Assembly (NCBI GenBank): GCA_014898415.1
Contig: RCTD01000015.1
Location: 1,364,001 to 1,428,000, forward strand
DNA: 64,000 nt
Direction of reading: 5' to 3'
DNA from: Stromatinia cepivora
Lineage: Eukaryota > Ascomycota > Leotiomycetes > Helotiales > Sclerotiniaceae
In this document: piece by piece, positions 23,709-35,535 of the stretch
Layout of the letters: the number at the start of each line of letters is the position of its first letter
Position numbering within the stretch: the stretch's first letter is position 1
The notes under the pieces: generated by a model
What the model was told of the DNA's origin: nothing
The model's input: only the letters and a program-made list of their open reading frames with translations
Database searches by the model: none
Position numbers and translations under genes: made by a program

Positions 23709-25185
23709 ATGAGTGACGCTCAGGCAAACGAGGCCGAGAAGAATATTGAGATTTGGAAGGTGAAAAAATTGATTAAACGTCTCGAGGCTGCGCGTGGAAA
23801 TGGAACCTCCATGATTTCTCTCATTATTCGTAAGGGAGCGTATCTATCTATTTTCCTCTATACTCTCTAACATGTTGTTCAGCGCCAAAGGATCAAGTTT
23901 CCCGTGCGGCGAAGATGTTGGCAGAAGAATACGTATGTTGACACTTCCCTTGATGCTTGCCCTCTTACATGCTAACTCGAGGTTGGATATAGGGTACCGC
24001 ATCGAACATCAAGTCTCGTGTTAATCGTCAATCCGTTCTTTCTGCTATCACATCTACGCAACAAAGACTTAAGTTGTACAACAAAGTTCCGCCAAATGGC
24101 TTGGTCGTATATTGTGGTGAAATTTTAACTTCAGAAGGAAAGGAAAGGAAGGTCAACATTGATTTCGAGCCCTTCAAGCCCATCAACACATCCCTCTACC
24201 TCTGCGACAACAAATTTCACACAGAAGCTCTCGCTGAATTGTTGGAATCTGACCAAAAGTTCGGTTTCATCATTATGGACGGAAATGGCGCCCTCTTTGG
24301 TACATTGAGTGGAAACACCAGAGATGTTGTTCACAAGTTTTCTGTCGATTTGCCAAAGAAGCACGGTCGTGGTGGACAATCTGCTCTTCGTTTCGCGCGT
24401 CTTCGTGAGGAAAAACGACACAACTACGTCCGAAAGGTTGCCGAGTTAGCTGTCCAGAACTTCATTACAGCAGATAAGGTTAACGTAGCTGGTATTATCT
24501 TGGCCGGTTCTGCCGATTTCAAGAATGATCTCAACCAGTCCGACTTGTTTGACAACCGTTTGGCCACGAAGGTTATTAAGGTTGTTGATGTTTCTTATGG
24601 TGGTGAGAACGGATTCAATCAAGCCATTGAGCTTTCGGCCGAAACACTTAGCAACGTCAAGTTCATTCAGGAGAAGAAGCTCATCGGAAAGTACTTTGAG
24701 GAGATCAGTCAAGACACGGGACGAGTTTGTTATGGTGTTGAGGATACTTTAAAGGCTTTGGAACTAGGTGCTGTTGAAGTCTTGATTGTTTTCGAGAACC
24801 TCGAAATCAACCGATGGGTGTTGAAGGACAGCAATGGTAATCAAACGATCCTCCATACTACTAAGCAATCCGAGGCTACGAACCGAGAACAATTCATGGA
24901 TAAGGAGACTGGTCAAGAAATGGAAGTCGTCTCTTCAGAATCGTTCTTAGAATGGATTGCCGAGAAGTACAGAGATTTTGGTACAACACTGGAGTTTGTT
25001 TCGGACAGATCTAGTGAGGGTAACCAATTCGTTAAGGGCTTTGGTGGTATTGGTGGCCTCTTGCGTTACAAGGTCAACTTTGAGCAGTTGGCCGAAGTCG
25101 ATGATGATGATGACTACTACGACGGTATGTTACAAGTGTCTCACAGATAGTCAAACTTTCAGAAGCTAATATAGATGTAGATTGA
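23709..25185 (+). CDS. SUP45: Eukaryotic peptide chain release factor eRF1 (Sup45)
   Basis: Class-1 release factor that reads all three stop codons and triggers peptidyl-tRNA hydrolysis with eRF3. Exons 23709..23829, 23883..23932, 23993..25124 and a tiny last exon ending at 25185 give 435-437 aa, the family's size. The acceptor at 25181 adds only Asp before UGA; one at 25175 adds Asp-Val-Asp. The stop-recognition motif NIKS is at about 62-65, the catalytic HGRGGQ with Gln at about 186, IIPPKDQ follows the first splice, and the acidic tail DDDDDYYD is present. The stop context is UGA CAG UUU. An in-frame 63-codon open extension and a 3'-UTR intron follow (see separate entries), suggesting autoregulation by readthrough. 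Confidence 0.97.
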
Positions 25186-25377
25186 CAGTTTGATGCCCTC
25201 GCATCGGGCGAGGAGCCAACTCCAGTCGAACCGTCAAGCCAAATTCTGTCACACCGCCCTCGTGCCGTGCAACAGACGACCCCAGCGCAGCCGGCTTCCC
25301 CAGCTGGCTCGAGACTAAGAGGGAACTCAGGGAACACCCGTCCCAGCCCTCTTCGGTCCGTCATGACGGCTTCTTGA
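25186..25377 (+). other. In-frame readthrough extension of eRF1 (63 codons)
   Basis: Directly after the eRF1 UGA, the same frame continues CAG TTT GAT GCC for 63 sense codons to a second TGA at 25375..25377. Hand count gives about 63% GC over 25201-25377, against about 40% for the next 120 bp. That contrast suggests selection on protein sequence. The encoded peptide is rich in Pro, Ser, Arg and Gln (for example SGEEPTPVEPSS near its start). The same frame can also be reached without the UGA by an alternative splice, 25136..25188 (GTGTCT donor, GACAG acceptor). Confidence 0.6.
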
Positions 25378-25398
25378 GTTGGAGAAACCATATTTCAG

Positions 25399-25450
25399 GT
25401 ATATCATCCATGATTGTTCCCTCGGGACACTTTCTAATAGTTTTGTGCAG
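25399..25450 (+). other. Predicted 3'-UTR intron of eRF1
   Basis: GTATAT donor, TTCTAATA branch-like sequence and TTTTGTGCAG acceptor give a 52-bp intron, the size of other introns here. It begins 213 nt after the normal eRF1 stop but only 21 nt after the stop that ends the readthrough frame. Only normal termination would leave a downstream exon junction. Confidence 0.6.
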
Positions 25451-26077
25451 AACATATGAATCCCTGAAAAAACTAGGTGATACCCTGATGTTTCTCATGT
25501 GTGTTAAGGTCGAAGAAAGATTGCGTTTTGGCAGAATTGCTTGCTATCAAAATGTATAGAATATCTGAAGTTCAGTATCACTAGATCAACCATGGATAGA
25601 TCAGATTCCTGAACTCAAATATCAGACAATTTTTATACTTAAGTTCGATGCTTAATGCTGTGTCGCTCACTCGTATTGAGGCTACATATCTGTGAATTCT
25701 CGTTTGCTTCCGAATCTCTACCTCAGATTCTCATGATTACAAGAGCTAGCACACAAACCATGTACTTCTTTGATGACCGCCGGATCCGAAGAATCTGGCA
25801 AAGCCAGTGCGGAAATTGTGACAAGGTGGGGTTCTTTCCCATGTTGACAGTAGCGGGGGAGCCCGGCAACGGTAGCAAAATAAATATCAAAGATTTCCAT
25901 CGCTTTCCCTAGAGTCATTACAACCGTTTTCTACAACAATATGACCGTATGAGTGGTACGCGAGTCTTTCCGAAATGCAGTGAACCCAATTTTTTTTAAA
26001 CACCGGAGTTATATTAGAGTCTTTTCCGAACCACCAAACAACATCCACACCGAGAAGGAATGAAGTCAAGTTGAACG
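25451..26077. other. Intergenic region, eRF1 3' UTR and prephenate dehydratase promoter
   Basis: About 630 bp. It includes the rest of the eRF1 3' UTR and the promoter of the next gene. I see no supportable gene. Confidence 0.5.
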
Positions 26078-27217
26078 ATGCAGTCCAGAACCAACTCCTC
26101 TAGCACACCTGCTATCTCTTTCCTTGGGCCTATTTCTTCTTATACTCATCAGGTATTTGACCTTCGTTTAATCAAGTGTCCAGCGCCCTTCAATTGTCAC
26201 CATTATGAGCCATATGCAATTTCCATAGGACTAACAGATGACTGTCACCCCCAGGCCGCTCTTGGATGCTTCGATAAAGAGAAATACGAGTATCAACCAG
26301 CGATTGGAATTCCAGGTATTGCGATCTTCGAGCTTTCGCCTACAAATCACTGACGGTACATAGATGTTTTTGAGGCAGTTCAATCGGGCCAGGCAGAGTT
26401 AGGTGTTGTGCCTTTTGAAAATTCTACGAATGGAGCTGTGATATTTACCCTAGAGCTCCTCGCAGATCGCCATTCCTTATATAAAGATGTCACAATATGC
26501 GGCGAAGCCTATCTTGATGTTAGTCACTGCCTGTTAGGTTATATTTCAACGGCAGATTCTCCAGTAATGTCCGGCACTTGCACCCCAACTACCTCGACCC
26601 CTTCTCCAGTCAAGCCAAAGACGACGCCGTTATCTAGTCTCAATCACATTCAAAGAATCTACACTCATCCACAGGCATATGGCCAATGCGAAGCATTTTT
26701 AGGAACATACTTGAAGGGAGTTGAGAGACTGGACGTCAGTTCCACAAGCAAAGCGGCCGAAATTGTGAAAACAGATAAGACCGGTACGAGTGCAGCAATT
26801 GCCAGTTCGCTCGCAGCTGATATTCACGAATTGGACATTCTTGCAAAGGGAATCGAAGATCGTGAAGACAATACTACCAGATTTCTCATTTTGCGCAAAG
26901 GTGTGGATACATCTGTGACGAAGGTCAATGTTGCGGCTAAGTCCATGGTTACTTTCACGATTGATCATCGAACACCCGGTGCACTCGCAGACGTACTGGA
27001 TTGCTTCAAGAGATACCAAGTCAATTTGACAAGCATCAACAGCCGGCCTACAAAAGTAGTTCCTTTCCAATACATCTTCTTCGTCGAGTTTGAAGGAAGT
27101 AAGCTGAGTGATCCAGAGGGGAAAGTTGCTGGAGCATTGGATAACCTCGACAAATACACACAAAACTGGCGCTGGCTTGGGAGTTGGGAAGATAAACTTG
27201 TGGATAGACAGAAATAA
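26078..27217 (+). CDS. PHA2: Prephenate dehydratase (Pha2)
   Basis: Converts prephenate to phenylpyruvate in phenylalanine synthesis. Exons 26078..26152, 26255..26315 and 26364..27217 give 329 aa, in line with yeast Pha2. The catalytic domain begins FLGPISSYTHQAALGCF. It carries the PFENSTNGAV motif and ends in the catalytic TRF motif (DNTTRFLILRKG, Thr near residue 217). A regulatory ACT domain follows (TIDHRTPGALADVLDCF, then NLTSINSRPTK) for phenylalanine feedback inhibition. There is a Pro/Thr/Ser-rich linker inside the catalytic domain (SGTCTPTTSTPSPVKPK), an insertion also seen in other filamentous fungi as far as I recall. Intact. Confidence 0.95.
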
Positions 27218-27480
27218 ATATAAAAAGGGATATCAATGGAATTGGATGGCATTCATGGTATGGGGCATATGAGGGAAAATTTAGATACGTAGTGTTATAT
27301 CTGCCGTTATCGGATTCTTATCGATAAGAATGACGCTTTTCTTGGCATTCAGGACGTGGGGCTTTTCATTTCTTCTAGATCCCCAAAAACTCCTTCCATC
27401 TTTCATGTACTTCTATCCATCATACTTAATGATGACGAATTTATGATATTCTAGCAGATGTTCCGCATAGAGTTTGACAT

Positions 27481-28706
27481 ATGAGATTGTTCAATTTCTT
27501 TCATTCTCGGCCATATAGCCTTAGTGCTGTCAATCGTTCGTTAATGTCAACGGCGCATACTCGAAAGTCAATTCTCCACAAGGAGCTCACTTCACGCCAG
27601 CCCAACATTATATATGATTACTTATCACCAACCCCTTCTCATCTTTTGAATATATCTCTTGCAGATTTCATTCCATCTTCATGCTACCCTGCCAATTTCA
27701 AAGCCCCAGACCTTACCCTTCCATACTCTTCTGCACCCGGACGAGATGAGTGTAGCGATACAGCACTTCTTCCCCAGTCGCACCATCTAGTCTATTTCTC
27801 TCCGCAAATTCCTAACAACGCGCTACTTCCCGATGGCACAGATCCTTTGCAGTTCCCAGGGCCGCCATTTGTGCGCCGCATGTGGGCTGGTGGGTCTGTT
27901 GTTTTCAACACTACAAGTGGAGAGCAGCTTCGTCTTGACAACGTGCGAGCCGCTTGTATAGAACGAATAGTGGATGTTTCGGTCAAAGGGAATGATGGTG
28001 ATGAGAAAGTTTTTGTAAGCATTGAGAGACGAATTGGCCTCGCTGAAGCTGGAGACGGGCCGCAGACGAACCCGAACGGAGGGAGCTGCGCAACCGCTTC
28101 TGGAAAGTCTTCTATGGTTGATCAACAATTATTACGACGTTACCATGTCGATAACAACGACAACATTGGACGAGCGTCCTTGGTGGAGAGGCGAAATATC
28201 GTCTTCATGCGAGCGAAAGATATAGTTACTGCCAAAGAGGATTGCGCCAGGCCTCCAAAGATATTGAGGCGTATGCTACCTTCACACTATTGTTCAAGGA
28301 TTTCTTCTTTCCACTAACCATATTTATAGCAACGCGCGAACCAGATTTCGATGTGCGAATAACACCCACACAATCGCTGTTATTTAGATTTTCGGCCCTT
28401 ACATTTAACGCCCACGCAATTCATCTGGATCCTCATTACTGCCGGGAGGTTGAGGGACATAGAAATCTACTCCTTCATGGGCCCCTTTCATTGGTCCTCA
28501 TGTTATCCGTCTTACGATCACAACTTCAACCTGGAGAAATGATAAAAAGGTTCGATTACAGGAACTTGGCTCCACTTTACGCAAATGAGGAATTAAGAGT
28601 TTGTGTGGGGAAGAATACCGACAAAAATAACAAATACGAAGTGTGGATTGAAGGAAAAGAAGGCGGATATGCCGTCAAGGGCTCTGCGGTTAGTTGGACC
28701 CCTTGA
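27481..28706 (+). CDS. HTD2-like hot-dog dehydratase (mitochondrial 3-hydroxyacyl-thioester dehydratase / mesaconyl-CoA hydratase family)
   Basis: Probable enzyme of mitochondrial type II fatty acid synthesis, dehydrating 3-hydroxyacyl-ACP. Exons 27481..28270 and 28330..28706 give 388 aa; the splice joins KILR to PTREPDF in frame. The N-terminus (MRLFNFFHSRPYSLSAVNRS) is basic and acid-free, fitting mitochondrial import. The first half has the FxPPxFVRRMWAGGS type motif of FAS1-associated dehydratase-like domains. The second half has the hot-dog signature FSALTFNAHAIHLD, then YCREVEGHRNLLLHGPLS, where the His and the Asn/Asp supply catalysis in hydratase-2 folds. An Asp/Asn-rich tail of exon 1 separates the halves. 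HTD2 and mesaconyl-C4-CoA hydratase cannot be distinguished by eye. Confidence 0.82.
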
Positions 28707-29616
28707 CAGCGAATAACTGGGTAATGGACCAACAAGGCTGAACAATGAACACATCCCGGAAAGCTTTAATCTCTCTCGAATATTCTCCGATGTTTGAGGA
28801 AGGAGGTAAAACAAGCCACTTTCGGAGTGTCATGCAGATCTGAAGAAATTTGATGATGGAAATATAATTTGGTAGATGTTTTGGAAAGATGGGACGAAAT
28901 CAAGATCATCGCTTTCGTCCCTGACACTGCGTACAACACGATCATTTAGATAAAGCTGCAGGAATCCCAAGTATTAAGATCCTCTGACACGATTCACAGA
29001 ATCACAACCAACCGCAGCATCAATGCTAATGGATAAAGGTAGGTAGGATGTGATGCAGAGTAACAGAGTTTGGCTCGTATCTCGGGAACGCCTTGATACT
29101 AGCACGAGATAAAGGGAATCATAAATGGCACAACAAAACATACTCCTCTAAATTCCGAGTATCCAAGCCAGAGAAGCCAATTACTTGATTGCAAACCATG
29201 AACTGGGTGGGATATTGAAGAAAGTAATGAGATATCTTGGGTACGACTTTGGTATGCGATATTTCATCCATCGAGTGACTGACTGACTCTTAGTTGATAG
29301 TCATACAAATGTACAGAGTAGCTGGGAAAGTAGGCAGGTAAGTAAATCGTATGACCCGGTTTATGTTGACGCCTCTTTACGTGGTTTTTTATGAAAACAT
29401 TGTAGGGGGATTTTTCTCTCATTGATTTGAGCTTTGCTATAGGTTGGACATATTCGGATGTTTTGAGTTGAATTCGCTCTGATGCTCGCAGAAAAATAGA
29501 TTATAATTAGTTAGATGGATGGATGCATAGATTGTACGGGGTCACAGAATCCAGAATTCAAATAGATAATACTAGATAGGTACCGGTACCTAGTACCCCG
29601 TAGGTATCTCTGCGTG

Positions 29617-29652
29617 CATACATACATACATACATACATACATACATACATA
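29617..29652 (+). repeat. CATA tetranucleotide microsatellite
   Basis: About nine tandem CATA copies. Confidence 0.95.
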
Positions 29653-29735
29653 CTCCGTACATAATAGGTTCAACATTTACTAATTAAACATGGCTGTCCC
29701 GCTCCCGCAATAGCATAACAGCCAAAGCACGGGCT

Positions 29736-29772
29736 GCACAGCACAGCACAGCACAGCACAGCACAGCACAGC
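29736..29772 (+). repeat. CACAG pentanucleotide microsatellite
   Basis: About seven tandem copies of CACAG. Confidence 0.95.
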
Positions 29773-30142
29773 ATCACGATTCACCCTTTACACATAAACA
29801 TATCTAAATGCAGAGAGTAATATTTAATAACAAATATACCATACCACATAGACACCGAACCCAGACTTTCTACTACGGACTACGGAGTACCTAGCTTGTA
29901 CTTGTATCTAAGCTGTCCGTCTTTTACATACCTAATACCGAAAACAGAGATGGATTGTGTTTTGAGAATATTCTTCCTCTGATAACTTCAAACCTTCAGT
30001 CAGAGAAGAAAAATCATTAATATATTTATTGTTTATTTCTATGTGAATTAATCCTTTTTTGGTATAAATCAATTTATTCATTCAATTGTTCGCTCAATTG
30101 TTCACTCGTTCAATCATTCATACAATCATTCATACAAAGTAC

Positions 30143-30195
30143 AATCATTCATTCATTCATTCATTCATTCATTCATCATTCATCATTCATCATTC
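30143..30195 (+). repeat. ATTC / ATCATTC microsatellite
   Basis: About eight ATTC copies followed by three ATCATTC copies. Looser ATTCA repeats flank it from about 30060. Confidence 0.9.
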
Positions 30196-30669
30196 AATCA
30201 CCCATAATTCTCCCCACCAAATAGAACGAGGAGGAGCCATTTTTCCTTGGTTACCGTTATCATACATATAATATAATTAATTCTAAAAGTCGATCAATTT
30301 ATTTAAGCTCAAATTTCTGGTCCTTAACTTTAATTAATATTCACTGCAAACAGTACAGTACAGTTACAGTTTTAGTTTTAGTTTTATCTTCCTATTCCAT
30401 ACATTCATTCTCTCTTCAATTGTGTTTTTTTTTATTTCACCTTAAACCTCGTCATTACCCAATTCCGGATTCATCAAATGCTCGCCCAGCATATCTCTAC
30501 ACCTTTGCAGCTCTCATAGCTCGATCCGGCCAAATTTCCCACCAGAGCTCATATACATTAAAATCCCCAATTTCTGCCGCATGAATGTTCCTGAAGAACC
30601 TGAGCATTCATATTTGGCTTTGCAGACCAGCTTAGGAGGAAATTTGCCGGTAAAGAGAAAAGTTATGAG

Positions 30670-33600
30670 ATGGCGCCCAAAGGATCTCGGCGGAAGAGCT
30701 TAAGTCTCCTTACCAGAGCATCGTTTTCAAACCTCGCGCATATAAATACAGATATCAATAATGGCAGCACAGGCGACAAGGAGCAGAAGGATAAGAAGAA
30801 GTTGGGGAAGAGGAGTTCGATATTTAGCGGTCTGACGCCTGCGATGCATGTTGATACTGAGAATGGAAGCATTAGTCCTGTCAAATCCGACGCCCATTCA
30901 CCCAAACTGCGGCCTCGTACACTGCAAAAAGGCAGACCAAATTCAATATTCGGTTCCTTAGGGAGAAGATCTATGACAGATTTGGACGAGGAAAAGGAGG
31001 TGACGGGTACAACTCCTGAATCTCCTGAAGAGGAATATCACTATCTTGCAGCTGGTATTCTCAATGCGAGTAGTGCTGTTTCGATACTTCACCATGGAGA
31101 AGTTCAGACGACTAGTTCGATGTTCAGAAAGAAAAAGGAATACCTTGTACTGACGGATACACACCTAACGCGCTTCAAGAGCATGGCACGGGCGATAGAG
31201 GCATTTCCCAATATACAACCGGCGCACTTGCGACAATCCCATCGTCAATCATCCACTGCATCGATAGGATCCTTACAAGAAGTACAGTCCCAAGCTTCAC
31301 ATACATCGACGGAAGGCGAAAACAGGATCCCTTTGGGTCAGATTGTCACGGTATACAAGATGGAGGATGGGCGACCATTTTTCACAACCGAGGTCGTGTT
31401 TTTGGACGAAGATTATCATGGAGTAGGATCCCTTCAGCTTATGTTACATGATCCAAAGGAAGCAGATCTATGGTCCACTTCAATAAGAGCGGCTGCGCAG
31501 AAAGCCAGACTCATGATGCCGGAACCATACCCTGAACGAGTTGTCCGTTATCTTGTTCAAACCCTGGAGGGGGTGGACGACTATGACGCCAACCATTTTC
31601 AGATATTCCGGGTAATCAAACGAGCACCATTGGCCAAAAGTGCACGCTCCTCTTCGGACGACCTTCAAAAACTTGGGTCATCAGTGTTCTACATGGTTAT
31701 TGGTATAAATCGATTGCATTTGATACCCTTACCCGATTTTACCCTGCCTTCTGGTGCCCTTTTTCATCCAAAATCCAGTCGAAGTGCGTACGGCCTTGTA
31801 TCCCTAGTTGCAATGAACGTGCAGTATTCTGATGATCGATTTGAGCTTGCATTTAGGTGAGTTTAGATCTTCTAATGTACTTCAATATCCGTCCTCCATG
31901 TATTGACATTCATGCGGTGTATGAGAAGCCCCATACTCTCTACTTGATGGTCGCGAGTGCTATTGTCTTCAGCCAAGATGGTCTTCCGCCTCTTACAAAG
32001 CCTAGGGTTACTTGAATATCGACAAGTGCCGTCGTACGAAACACATTAATATGCTTGCATGCGTTCAAAGAGTCCTTCTATCTAGTGATTCAGTATTATA
32101 GCAATAAATACAAGTGCAAAGACTAATATTAACATAGAACACCACTTCAACAAGCTAATATGCTCGAGTTGGCAGCTTCAGCTACACACGATATTGCTGT
32201 AGTCATCTTCCAAGCCATACAGTATCTCAAACCGGCATGGCTAGACTACAACTTCACATTCAACGGGCCTAAACGCCTGCTGGAGTCTGGTGATATCCCA
32301 CTAGTTCACGAAGAGGAGGAGTATGGATGCTTTGATAGAACTCTTGTTGCTTATTGCATGGCCTACAATGTAAGATCTCGCTCGTGTGCTAGTAATTCTA
32401 ACTTGGCTGACGTATCTAGTGTAATCCCGTGAATATAAAATATGCAGTAGATTGGAGTGTCGAGGATGCTCCAGAATTTCGTTTATACCCTCCTGCTTTG
32501 ACAGCTAAATATACGATTTACGAACTGCTTGCTATCTTTAGGTCTTTACGATATAATGAATCTTTTCGCTCAATTTCCTTCGCTGATATTGATCTTCATT
32601 GCATGCATGGTATTGTGGATTCCTACGGCATAGATCATGTAGCATGGACTACTCGAGTAGGCATTGCGATAGATACCTACTTCACGATGAAGCCGCAGGA
32701 CGGATCTCTATTGTACCAAGAGGTTCAAGCACTTGCGTTGAAATCATTACAGCTTCGAAAGATAGATTTCAGTAACGCCCTTCCCAGAAGAAGACCGCGG
32801 GACACTTTTGATGATGAAGGCGGTGTTCTTCACAAAGATCCAGGTTGCGAAATTACTGCAGCATTGATGCCCTTATGCCGCGCTCAGCTAACCGGTGTTA
32901 ATTGGATTGTTCTAAACGGAATTGAGTTGGGAGAAACGGATCTTGATGCCATGATTCCCGCATTGAATAATCCAAAGGCTGGGATCAGGGCAATCGAGTG
33001 CTCGCGCTGTGGGCTGAGTGATCGGGGGATAATGCAACTTTTAACTCATCTGGAACGACAGAATCAAACACTAGAGTGCATCAACGTATCCAACAACCCG
33101 GGGCGAATCCTTCTTGAACGATTTCAAGTATCGATGAGTAGATTTTCGCACGTTCGTAAGCTTGATTTATCAATGATTACTCGTACTTCTGGCGATCAAC
33201 CACTCTTTGTTCCCGAAGTTATGCTCGCCTGGCGACTGGAGGAGTTGATCCTGAACGGTATTCCTGTGAGTTTGTTCTCCCCAATTTTGAGTTTCTTGCT
33301 AACTTGACAGGTAAACGATCAAACACTGGATACAATTTCCGCCTATCTTACAAGTGACATGTCTCATGGGCTTCGCACCTTACAGATGGATCAATGTAAT
33401 TTGAGTGGATCGCATGTTGCTCTTCTCATGAGAGCTATGACTCGAGTCGCTGGTGAACCTCGTGATTTGGAACTTCACGTAAGTGCTAATCGGCTCGAGA
33501 AGGGAATAAGTGATTTTGTGAAAGCTATTCAAGAAAATTACACACCAACAAAACTCGTGGTTCGAATGATCGAATTCACCAAAGAGGAGCACTTCAAACG

Positions 33601-34759
33601 ATTGTTAGAAGCTCTGCGCACCAATACTACGATTCAGGTACTGGATATCTCGAAAGCTTCACTTCCCTACGATGCAAGTCCGGAGACTTGTGAAACCATG
33701 CAGAGGGTGTTTGCTGAGAACACCACACTTCAGGACTTGGACATATCTGGAGAACAAGCACATCTGGAGGTTACGCGATTCGGAATCGGCTTAAATCAAG
33801 CATTAACTGGTCTTAAAAAGAACAACACTTTGAAGTCTCTTCGTATAGAGTACCAGAACTTGGGTTTGGAAGGGGCAAACACACTCTCTTCTGTCTTGGA
33901 GGAAAATAGAGGTTTGACGCATATTTTCTGTGAACATAACGATATCAATCTCCAAGGATTTACGATACTCGTCAATGCGATTGCGAAAAACCACACTGTT
34001 CTCGAGGTGCCCTATATGCAGGACGATCAAGATATCGCCATGAAACGAATGAGCGCCAGTATGAGAGATACACGCCGCGCCACGAGTTCCTCGGGCCGTG
34101 AAAACCACCATGTGAAGAGTTCGGTGAAGCGGACATTAAAAACTTTTGGCGTTGGGGTTGAGAAGCCAGTGAAACAAGAGTTAACGCCTCAAGATGTTGA
34201 TCAAGTGGTAAAAGTACTAGCAGAGAAGTGGAATACGGAGATTAGGAGATTGTCTATGTTTTTGGAAAGGAATAGAAACATCGCCATGGGTGTGGATGGA
34301 TATGACCCTATGGAGATTTTCGGCGAACATGCCATGCGTCCTACAACTGCGATGAGCGACCGAGGAATTTTAGAACAAGTTCTAAGCAACACGACTCCAA
34401 GGATCGAATTGGGAAACCCTGTCGAAATTACAAATGATCGATTTTCTGGCATGACACCGTTCGCAGAAGTGATTAATCCTATGGAAAAGGAGAACGAGAA
34501 GCCGATGGATGAGCGGGATACTATCCAGTTTAAACGCATATCTTACAAGCGTAGTAAAGATGGAGGTTTATTACCCGACTTGCCTTCTTTAGGCAATGAA
34601 AAGTTGTTTGAGTTAGATGAGCCGGATGATACTAAGCTCAAACCAAAGCGCTTATCATACAAACGCAGTAAGGATGGGGGACTATTGCCCGACCTGGGAT
34701 CATTAGGTAATGATAAGATGTTTGAGTTGGACGGTGGATTATTCGAAATGGAACCTTGA
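30670..34759 (+). CDS. Large fungal PH-like / leucine-rich-repeat protein
   Basis: A cytoplasmic or cortical LRR protein of filamentous fungi. Exons 30670..31856, 32138..32369, 32420..33265 and 33311..34759 give 1237 aa. The first intron is long for this window (281 bp). The N-terminus is basic and Ser-rich. Residues ~120-290 look like a PH-type domain (AGILNASSAVSILHHGEV, KKKEYLVLTDTHL, YKMEDGRPFF). The centre and C-half hold repeated L-x-x-L-x-L/I units (NWIVLNGIELGE, LECINVSNNPG, LRTLQMDQCNLSG, IQVLDISKASLP, LKSLRIEYQNLG). The arrangement recalls CARMIL/tropomodulin-like actin regulators; that parallel is inference. The last ~100 residues carry two copies, 38 codons apart, of a (R)(I/L)SYKRSKDGGLLPDL motif followed by SLGN(E/D)K(L/M)FELD. 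Function not established. Confidence 0.85.
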
Positions 34760-35291
34760 TCTCTGTCATTGCGATTCAAGACTTTTGCACATGGTGGATG
34801 AATTGTTTCTTCGCGTCGTATTTGGGAATGGAGTTGGAGAATCGGTATTTTACTCGTATTAAAAGTGAAAAAGCGAACGCATATTGCAAGCATGTACGCA
34901 TACATACATGGCACAGAATACAGCAAGCAACAAGGGAAGAAATGCCTACTTTACTTGTTTTCTTTGATTCAGGGGTTGGATTAATGGACTGGGTGGAAAG
35001 TGCATACCATAACATAACTTTTAGTTTGAGTTTAACTGTATATTGGGGATATTGAGGAATGGCTGGCTGGATCATCTGGAAGGATTCATGGATGGACGGA
35101 TTGGTGGTTGGCTTGGCTTGGCTTGCAAATCTGAATTGGGTGAACTTATCTCATCTTTGATTATAGGAAGGGGAGGGATGGAAAGGGAATGGAAGGGAAG
35201 GGAAGATTAAAGCGGGTTTTAGGAGTAATCATGTATGCATGTATACATTCATATATGTATACATCATTCATTATTGGCGTTGGCGTTGATA

Positions 35292-35417
35292 TTGGTATTG
35301 GTATTGGTATTGGTATTGGTATTGGTATTGGTATTGGTATTGGTATTGGTATTGGTATTGGTATTGGTATTGGTATTGGTATTGGTATTGGTATTGGTAT
35401 TGGTATTGGTATTGGTG
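35292..35417 (+). repeat. GGTATT hexanucleotide array, about 21 copies
   Basis: A near-perfect GGTATT array of about 125 bp, flanked by degenerate GGCGTT/GGTGTT units on both sides. One frame would read a Gly-Ile dipeptide repeat, but I do not treat it as coding. Confidence 0.97.
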
Positions 35418-35489
35418 TTGGAAGATTAGATATAGGGGGTATTGATTGATTGAAATAGGGAAATGGGGAAATATTAGGATGGAATAAGA

Positions 35490-35535
35490 TGAGAATTGAG
35501 AATTGAGAATTGAGAATTGAGAATTGAGAATTGAA
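35490..35535 (+). repeat. GAATTGA heptanucleotide array
   Basis: About six tandem copies of GAATTGA, 75 bp beyond the GGTATT array. Confidence 0.95.

Larger units (their letters stand above)
28707..30669. other. Long microsatellite-rich intergenic region / 5' leader of the PH-LRR gene
   Basis: Nearly 2 kb with almost no open frame. It contains CATA, CACAG and ATTC microsatellites, TTTTAG repeats (about 30371-30390) and pyrimidine-rich tracts close to the next ATG, as in fungal promoters and 5' UTRs. I see no gene. Confidence 0.5.

Noticed and set aside
29600..30200. Possible CRISPR-like spaced repeats
   Set aside because: These are simple microsatellites without spacers in a eukaryotic genome.
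35189..35449. Gly-Ile dipeptide-repeat ORF
   Set aside because: It is only a hexanucleotide array read in one open frame.
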